Origin: Aerococcus viridans
GTDB lineage: Bacteria; Bacillota; Bacilli; Lactobacillales; Aerococcaceae
Length of the DNA stretch: 64,000 nt
Assembly (NCBI RefSeq): GCF_002083135.2
Contig: NZ_NBTM02000001.1
Coordinates: 1,612,001 to 1,676,000, forward strand
Direction: 5' to 3'
Made by a program: the position numbers and the translations under genes. Shown in pieces: positions 58,996 to 64,000 of this stretch. The notes under the pieces were generated by a model. The model searched no databases and was not told the DNA's origin. It saw only the letters and a list, made by a program, of their open reading frames with translations. The first letter of the stretch is position 1. Every line of letters starts with the position of its first letter.

Positions 58996-59036
58996 AGGAG
59001 ACAGCGTTATTTCCTAGCGCCATCTTTTTTATTTTT

Positions 59037-61577
59037 CTAACCATCTTGTTGAATATTATCTTCTTCAAGTTCTTGACGACGTTGTTCATTTTCTGCACTA
59101 CGTAATTTAAAGGATTCTAATACTTCTTGAACCTTAGCATTTACAGTAACATTTGTCTTAGAACGGAAGCTTTCAAGTTTGTTCATGTAGTCATCCATCG
59201 AACCACCGATACCAAAGGTAAAGCTTGGTTCTTCTGGATCCATGGCAGCTGTGAACAACTCAGTGTTGGTTGCTGCTGATGAAGGAATTGTATAACTTGT
59301 ATCATACGGTCCTTCAAAGGTACCAGAGGCCGTACCAGTTTCCGTTACAACTGTTTCCTCGTGAACACCTTCAGGTTCTGCTAAGACTTCACCAGACCCC
59401 ATTGTATCCGGGTAGTAGTAGTTTAGCCGGGTACCTAAGGTTGTCCAGTAACGTAATGACCGTTGAGCTGGCGTTCCGTAAACGGTATTTTCAGCTTGGC
59501 TATATAGGTCACGAGTTTGCGTGATGTTATCATAACCAATCCAAGAAGTAAGGGTTACATTAGGTGTCGACCCGTTTGCCCACAAATCTCTAAATTGTTC
59601 TGAAGTACCAGTCTTCATGAACCAGTCTAAATCACTATCCATTTGCGAATTATAAGAGGCCATAGCACCCGCACTTGTCGCATCCTTTAAGATATCAGCA
59701 ATTACATAGGCTACATCTTCATCAAAGACGCGTTCTTTTTGCGTTTGATGCTGGTAAACCACATTACCATTGGAATCAGTGATAGTTTCGATTAGGTAAG
59801 GTTCAACGTAAACCCCACCATTTGCGAAAGTCGCAAAGGCTGCCGCATTTTCTAATACAGTTGGACCAGTAGTTGTCCCACCAAGTGATAGGGCTAAGTT
59901 ACTGAATTCATTACTTGAAATCGCATCCTTTAAGCCCATCTTGTATGCATAAGATTGAATATCGACGCCTTGGTTTAATAATTCATTATATAAGGCTAAT
60001 GTCGGGTTATTCATAGACGTTGAAAGGGCATAGCGGGCGGTTACAAAGTCATTTGAAATAGTAGTCCCAAAGTTGGTTGGTTCATAAGGGGTCCCATCTG
60101 GTTGAACAATACGAGTATAAGTATCCGCTAGCATCGTGTTTGCGCCAGCAATTTGCTCTTGCAAGGCCGGACCGTAAGTCAAGATAGGTTTGAATGATGA
60201 ACCAGGTGAACGACGAGATCTAAAGGCGTGGTCAACTTGGCTCATATCAAAGTCAATCCCACCAACAAATCCAAGGACTTGGCCCGTATCGTTATCTAGT
60301 AAAACCGTTCCATTTTGAACAGGTTCTACGACTTCAATTGGGTCACCATTTTCATCTGTTGATTCTGAATAATAAGTGGTACCGAATGAAGCAGAAAATT
60401 CTTGAACGGTTGAGTTCATAGTTTCGTAAATATCGGGATCGACTGTCGCTTTAATGGTTAAACCACCGTTACGCATTTGACTTTCAGCCTCATCATAATA
60501 TTGGTTGTATAACTGATCATTGGCGTTAACATCAGCCATAGTCAGCCCATCAGCCGCTACTTTTTGTTCCATCAAGATATCAATGGTTTCAAGTTCAACC
60601 GCTTGATAGATGTATGAATTACGTTCATCTGGTACTTCTTCGCTGGTTCCAGCACTTAAGAAGTCTTGGGTAATATCATAATGAATCGCTTCTTGATATT
60701 CTTCTTCAGTAATATAGTTGGTTAACCGCATCCGTTGTAAGACTTCATGCGAACGAATAATCCCATCTTCTAAATATTCTACATCTTTTAATTCACCAGA
60801 TTGCAAGAATGGGGTATAAGTATAAGGGTTTTGCGGAATGCCCACTAGGAAAGCTGCTTGCGCTAAAGTGACTTCACTCGCTGGTACCCCGAAAACACCT
60901 TGAGCTGCAGTTTCAATCCCTGCAATATTCTCCCCTTTATTATTCCGTCCGTATGGCGATTCATTCAAGTAACCTTGCAGAATTTGCTCTTTTGAATAGT
61001 GGTTTTCTAACCGCATCGCAAGTAAAATTTCTTTCGCTTTACGTTCAAAAGACACTTCATTGGTTAATAATTTTTGCTTGATCAATTGTTGGGTAATAGT
61101 TGAACCACCGGAAGATCCGCCTACACCAAGGAAGGTTGAAGCACCTGCCCGGATAATGGCTGAAGGGACAACACCATCATGCTCGAAGAAGTTTTCATCT
61201 TCTGTAGCCACTAAACCACTAATAATATATGGACTCACATTTTCCAGTTCAGTGTTTTCACGGACCAAGTCAGCGCGAATACTAGAAATTTCTGTATCAT
61301 CACTATAAGTCATGGTCGAAATCTCACCGGCATTCCCCACCGCATTAGCAAGTTCCTCTTCAGTTGGGATTGGCATATCTTCCACCAAACCAATGAAATA
61401 GCCTGATCCTAAACCAAGCCCCAATGATCCACCAAGAAAGAGGATAAGTAATAAGAGTAGGAATATTTTAGCCAAGGATTTAAAAGCCACATTCACATAG
61501 AACATCACTTTTTCAGTCCCAGACAGCCCATTCCCAATTTTTTTCTTTTCTTCATTTTTTTTGTTCACTATACACAC
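59037..61577 (-). CDS. Class A penicillin-binding protein (transglycosylase/transpeptidase)
   Basis: An 846-residue bifunctional peptidoglycan synthase. A short cytoplasmic N terminus and one membrane span (about 35-60) precede the GT51 glycosyltransferase (about 85-270: VATEDENFFEHDGVVPSAII, then GGSTITQQLIKQ). The transpeptidase (about 400-700) carries active Ser in RSPGSSFKPILTYG, SxN as STSMNN and KTG in WFMKTGTSEQFRD. The C-terminal 100 residues are a charged, low-complexity tail. It resembles PBP2a of streptococci. The frame begins with GTG codons at 61577 and 61568 with only weak ribosome sites, so the exact start is uncertain. Confidence 0.93.
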   Translation of the reverse strand: MCIVNKKNEEKKKIGNGLSGTEKVMFYVNVAFKSLAKIFLLLLLILFLGGSLGLGLGSGYFIGLVEDMPIPTEEELANAVGNAGEISTMTYSDDTEISSIRADLVRENTELENVSPYIISGLVATEDENFFEHDGVVPSAIIRAGASTFLGVGGSSGGSTITQQLIKQKLLTNEVSFERKAKEILLAMRLENHYSKEQILQGYLNESPYGRNNKGENIAGIETAAQGVFGVPASEVTLAQAAFLVGIPQNPYTYTPFLQSGELKDVEYLEDGIIRSHEVLQRMRLTNYITEEEYQEAIHYDITQDFLSAGTSEEVPDERNSYIYQAVELETIDILMEQKVAADGLTMADVNANDQLYNQYYDEAESQMRNGGLTIKATVDPDIYETMNSTVQEFSASFGTTYYSESTDENGDPIEVVEPVQNGTVLLDNDTGQVLGFVGGIDFDMSQVDHAFRSRRSPGSSFKPILTYGPALQEQIAGANTMLADTYTRIVQPDGTPYEPTNFGTTISNDFVTARYALSTSMNNPTLALYNELLNQGVDIQSYAYKMGLKDAISSNEFSNLALSLGGTTTGPTVLENAAAFATFANGGVYVEPYLIETITDSNGNVVYQHQTQKERVFDEDVAYVIADILKDATSAGAMASYNSQMDSDLDWFMKTGTSEQFRDLWANGSTPNVTLTSWIGYDNITQTRDLYSQAENTVYGTPAQRSLRYWTTLGTRLNYYYPDTMGSGEVLAEPEGVHEETVVTETGTASGTFEGPYDTSYTIPSSAATNTELFTAAMDPEEPSFTFGIGGSMDDYMNKLESFRSKTNVTVNAKVQEVLESFKLRSAENEQRRQELEEDNIQQDG

Positions 61578-61625
61578 ACTTTTCTATAACATATTTTATT
61601 GTAAAAATAGCTTGATTTGCTATTA

Positions 61626-61634
61626 ATTATATCA
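61626..61634 (-). promoter_or_regulatory. Extended -10 of the PBP gene
   Basis: On the minus strand TGATATAAT forms a perfect extended -10, about 50 bases before the GTG start region. No strong -35. Confidence 0.5.
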
Positions 61635-61797
61635 AAACAATTGTATACATGCTATGTGAATTCCGCTCTGTAAAATGAATGTAAAATTGGCCTGGCTAAC
61701 TTTCATTCGTATTCAAAATAATATAAGGCTAAACATAGCTAAATCACCAAGGGTCTAGTAAAATAAAGGTTATACAAAGCACATGGAGGTAGAGAAA

Positions 61798-62703
61798 ATG
61801 TCTAAAGTAATGTTGATTATTAACCCATCATCTGGTAAAGGTGCGGGTAAAGAGATTCAAAGTGATTTAGAAAAGGCCTTGTACGCTTCATTTGATGACG
61901 TCGAAACAAAATTCACTGAAGGAGAAGGCGACGCCAAAAACTGGGCTCGAGAAGCTAGCGGTGAAGGTTACGAAGCCGTTGTCGTCGTTGGTGGTGATGG
62001 GACTGTTAACGAAGGAATTTCAGGAATCGCTGAAGCAGATTCAACCATTAAATTCGGTTTTATTCCACTAGGGACAGCCAATGATTTAGCACGTGCCTTA
62101 GGAATAAGTCTAAAACCTAAAGAAGCTGCTAAAGACCTGGCTAATTTTAAAACGCGGAGAATAGATATCGCTAAAATAAACGACCAGTACTTCTGCAACG
62201 TGGCTGCTATTGGGTCAATTCCAACAGCCGTAATGGAAACCTCAAGTGAAGAAAAATCAAAATTTGGTTTCTTTGCCTATGTGCGTGATTCAATGCGTGC
62301 TGTATTAAAAGATGACCAGTACACCTACAAATTAGTCTTAGACGACGATGAAGAAATTGAAATCTCAACAAAAGTACTTGTGATTGCCTTAACAAACAGT
62401 GTAGGTTCATTTGAAAACATGATTGCTGGAGCAACACCAGATGACGGTTTATTACATATCATGACCTTAAAAGATGAAAACTTATTAGCTGAATTACCTG
62501 GTATGCTTCATGAATTAAACGGCGGGTATATCTCTGAAGCCAGTAACATGATTACTTATAACGTCAAAAAAGTGGCTATCTCTGTTATAAATGAAGATGC
62601 GGACGAAGTGAAAGTGAATATTGACGGCGAGGTTGGTCCAGCGCTACCAATTGATATCGAAGTCTTACCATCACATGTGGAAGTAATGGTGCCTAATAAA
62701 TAG
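61798..62703 (+). CDS. dagK: Diacylglycerol kinase / YegS-type lipid kinase
   Basis: A 301-residue soluble lipid kinase. KVMLIINPSSGKGAG is the N-terminal fold start, VVVVGGDGTVNEGISGIAE near residue 65 is the ATP loop, and GFIPLGTANDLARALG near 95 is the second conserved block. A C-terminal beta-sandwich follows (NIDGEVGPALPIDIEVLP). The DgkB type of Gram-positive bacteria recycles diacylglycerol released during lipoteichoic acid synthesis to phosphatidic acid, and that role is likely. The ATG at 61798 is eight bases from GGAGG; an upstream ATG is too close to it. Confidence 0.9.
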   Translation: MSKVMLIINPSSGKGAGKEIQSDLEKALYASFDDVETKFTEGEGDAKNWAREASGEGYEAVVVVGGDGTVNEGISGIAEADSTIKFGFIPLGTANDLARALGISLKPKEAAKDLANFKTRRIDIAKINDQYFCNVAAIGSIPTAVMETSSEEKSKFGFFAYVRDSMRAVLKDDQYTYKLVLDDDEEIEISTKVLVIALTNSVGSFENMIAGATPDDGLLHIMTLKDENLLAELPGMLHELNGGYISEASNMITYNVKKVAISVINEDADEVKVNIDGEVGPALPIDIEVLPSHVEVMVPNK

Positions 62704-62709
62704 GCTTCA

Positions 62710-62738
62710 TTGCTATGATGTCAATACTTTGATATAAT
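62710..62738 (+). promoter_or_regulatory. Promoter of yebC
   Basis: TTGCTA (62710-62715), 17-base spacer, extended -10 TGATATAAT (62730-62738), 38 bases before the GTG start. Confidence 0.6.
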
Positions 62739-62775
62739 AACCTAGTGAAAAATTACAGGAAAGAGGGTATATGTC

Positions 62776-63507
62776 GTGGCTGGACATAATAAATGGAGTA
62801 AAATCAAAAACAAAAAAGGTGCAACCGATGCTAAACGGGCGAAAGTATTCCAAAAACTTTCTCGTGAAATTTATGTAGCAACGAAAGCGGGTGGACCTGA
62901 TCCAGAATCAAACCCATCTTTACGTTTGGTTATGGATAAAGCAAAAGCAGCGAACATGCCTAATGACAATGTGAACCGTGCGATTGAAAAAGGTTCAAGT
63001 AACAGCGCTGGTGAAGACTACGATGAAATCACTTACGAAGGTTATGGGCCAGGCGGTATTGCCATTTTAGTTGAAACCTTAACTGATAATACCAACCGTA
63101 CTTTAACCAATATCCGTACTATTTTTAACAAAAACGGTGGTTCATTAGGTGAATCAGGTTCAGTTGCTTACATGTTTGACCGTCAAGGTTACATAGTGAT
63201 TGAACGTGAAGGTTTAGAGCTTGACGAAGATGAAATGTTAATGAACGTAATCGAAGCTGGTGGGGAAGACATGACAACTTCGGACGAAGTATTTGAAATT
63301 TCTACAGAAGCTTCTGACTTCACTGATGTTCGTGACGCTTTAGAAGCGCAAGGATTCAAATTAGCACAAGCTGAAATCACAATGGTAGCTAAAACAATGT
63401 TAGAACTACCTGAAGATAAAGCTGGCCAACTTGAAAACTTGATCGACTTATTAGAAGACGATGATGATGTACAAAACGTACATTACAATACAGAATTAGC
63501 TGAATAA
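62776..63507 (+). CDS. yebC: YebC/PmpR family protein
   Basis: A 243-residue protein beginning MAGHNKWSKIKNKKGATDAK with the three YebC domains. GGPDPESNPSLRLVMDKAKA and YGPGGIAILVETLTDNTNRT follow, and the C terminus is acidic. Long annotated as a transcription regulator, the family is now also linked to relieving ribosome stalling at proline-rich stretches; either role is family knowledge. The start is GTG, eight bases after AGAGGG, and it fits the invariant VAGHNKW opening. Monocistronic between a promoter and a terminator. Confidence 0.94.
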   Translation: MAGHNKWSKIKNKKGATDAKRAKVFQKLSREIYVATKAGGPDPESNPSLRLVMDKAKAANMPNDNVNRAIEKGSSNSAGEDYDEITYEGYGPGGIAILVETLTDNTNRTLTNIRTIFNKNGGSLGESGSVAYMFDRQGYIVIEREGLELDEDEMLMNVIEAGGEDMTTSDEVFEISTEASDFTDVRDALEAQGFKLAQAEITMVAKTMLELPEDKAGQLENLIDLLEDDDDVQNVHYNTELAE

Positions 63508-63524
63508 AGTTATTCAATACAAAT

Positions 63525-63568
63525 AGTGTTGGTAGGGGTTCGAAGGAACTCCCATCAACACTTTTTAT
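63525..63568 (+). terminator. Terminator of yebC
   Basis: AGTGTTGG..GGGGTT pairs with AACTCCC..CAACACT, followed by TTTTTATAT. Confidence 0.82.
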
Positions 63569-63576
63569 ATAATCAA

Positions 63577-63628
63577 AAAGACGACCTAAGTATACTGGTG
63601 CGAAACCAGTTTACATAGGTCGTCTTTA
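63577..63628 (-). terminator. Terminator of the V-ATPase operon
   Basis: AAAGACGACCTA pairs with TAGGTCGTCTTT, extended inwards by ACTGGT/ACCAGT. On the minus strand it is followed by T's, 7 bases after the subunit D stop. Confidence 0.85.
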
Positions 63629-63634
63629 TCTTTA

Positions 63635-64000
63635 CTACTTGCTATTTAAGATACGTTTAACCACTTTAAGACGGGTAAATTCTTCACGTTCTTTCTCTTC
63701 AAGCGCTGAAGAAATAGATTTTTGTGCACCTTCCAATTGAGGAATGGTCACGTTTTGAAGGGCATTTACACGTTTTTGCGTTTTCTGCATGTTGTTCGCT
63801 AAACGATAAGCCGCATTCTCAACTTCAGCGATTTGAATCAGCAATTCTTTTACCCGACGAAAGGCAATTCGTGCTTCATCAATAGCCACTGTATTGTCAT
63901 AGAATGAGTAGGCGGGCTTCATAGGTCGAGGTTTGTAATTAATTTCTGGCACCTCTGAACCCATGACACTACGTACTTTTAATTGGATATCATCTTCAAC
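63635..64000 (-). CDS. ntpD: V-type ATP synthase subunit D, C-terminal part (partial)
   Basis: The minus-strand frame is open to the window edge, so the gene starts outside. The 121 visible residues read VEDDIQLKVRSVMGSEVPEI, then a long helix with FRRVKELLIQIAEVENAAYR and KTQKRVNALQNVTIPQLEGA, ending LKVVKRILNSK. This is the C-terminal coiled coil of V/A-type ATPase subunit D, part of the central rotor shaft. In enterococci (ntpD) this V-ATPase pumps sodium. A terminator follows directly, so D ends the operon here. Confidence 0.92.
   Translation of the reverse strand, partial: VEDDIQLKVRSVMGSEVPEINYKPRPMKPAYSFYDNTVAIDEARIAFRRVKELLIQIAEVENAAYRLANNMQKTQKRVNALQNVTIPQLEGAQKSISSALEEKEREEFTRLKVVKRILNSK

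Overview
The window reads as chromosomal DNA of a low-GC Gram-positive lactic acid bacterium (order Lactobacillales). Evidence: the lower mevalonate pathway ending in a type II isopentenyl-diphosphate isomerase, CcpA with cre sites, a lipobox solute-binding protein, a GlnP-type transporter with tandem binding domains fused to the permease, a V-type ATP synthase subunit, MutS2, and strong Shine-Dalgarno sites with occasional TTG starts. The gene set fits Aerococcaceae (for example Aerococcus); the genus is inference. No rRNA, tRNA, CRISPR array or intact mobile element was seen.

Layout. 1-3.1 kb: end of murB, a twin-ATPase ABC protein without a membrane partner, and azlCD. 3.1-3.9 kb: a gene-free stretch built from a 231-bp tandem repeat of nested hairpins. 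3.9-8.2 kb (minus): mvaK1-mvaD-mvaK2-fni. 8.4-11.5 kb: guaA, an orphan membrane protein and an acetyltransferase. 11.9-17.0 kb: a complete ugpBAEC-ugpQ operon for glycerol-3-phosphate/glycerophosphodiester uptake. 17.1-22.9 kb: three Gfo/Idh/MocA oxidoreductases around an RpiR regulator, plus two HAD phosphatases. 23.1-31.8 kb: housekeeping and poorly known genes, including a yccF-like gene with an early stop, glnP, an exonuclease-BRCT fusion and trmO. 32-37.7 kb: lemA-DUF2207, a GGDEF diguanylate cyclase, DUF368 and CHAD proteins. 37.8-40.6 kb (minus): a lysine-riboswitch-controlled amino acid ABC transporter, with a relative of the 3.3-kb repeat abutting its end. 40.9-47.8 kb: zapA-cvpA-mutS2-trxA, mgsA, murI-rdgB-yfcE. 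47.8-54.7 kb: MscS channel, DUF948-YtxH-ccpA (a Bacillus-like neighbourhood), a CapA-like protein and the ACT/UPF0210 pair. 54.8-59 kb: an aldo/keto reductase, then a class IV aminotransferase and a zinc alcohol dehydrogenase bracketed by two related terminator blocks, with a decayed transposase end in the left block. 59-64 kb: class A PBP, diacylglycerol-kinase-like gene, yebC, and the end of V-ATPase subunit D.

How it fits together. Phosphorus and lipid metabolism recurs (ugp uptake and hydrolysis, lipid kinase, isoprenoid precursors), as does cell wall work (murB, murI, PBP, isoprenoids for the lipid carrier). Carbon control is visible in the ccpA promoter (cre over the -35) and a cre-overlapped promoter before a HAD gene. 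Nearly every operon ends in a clear rho-independent terminator, so transcription units are well defined. I found no convincing large new system. The best leads are the tandem hairpin repeat family at two operon ends, the repeated terminator blocks around 56-59 kb, the early UGA in the yccF homologue, and the GGDEF enzyme lacking its inhibitory site.
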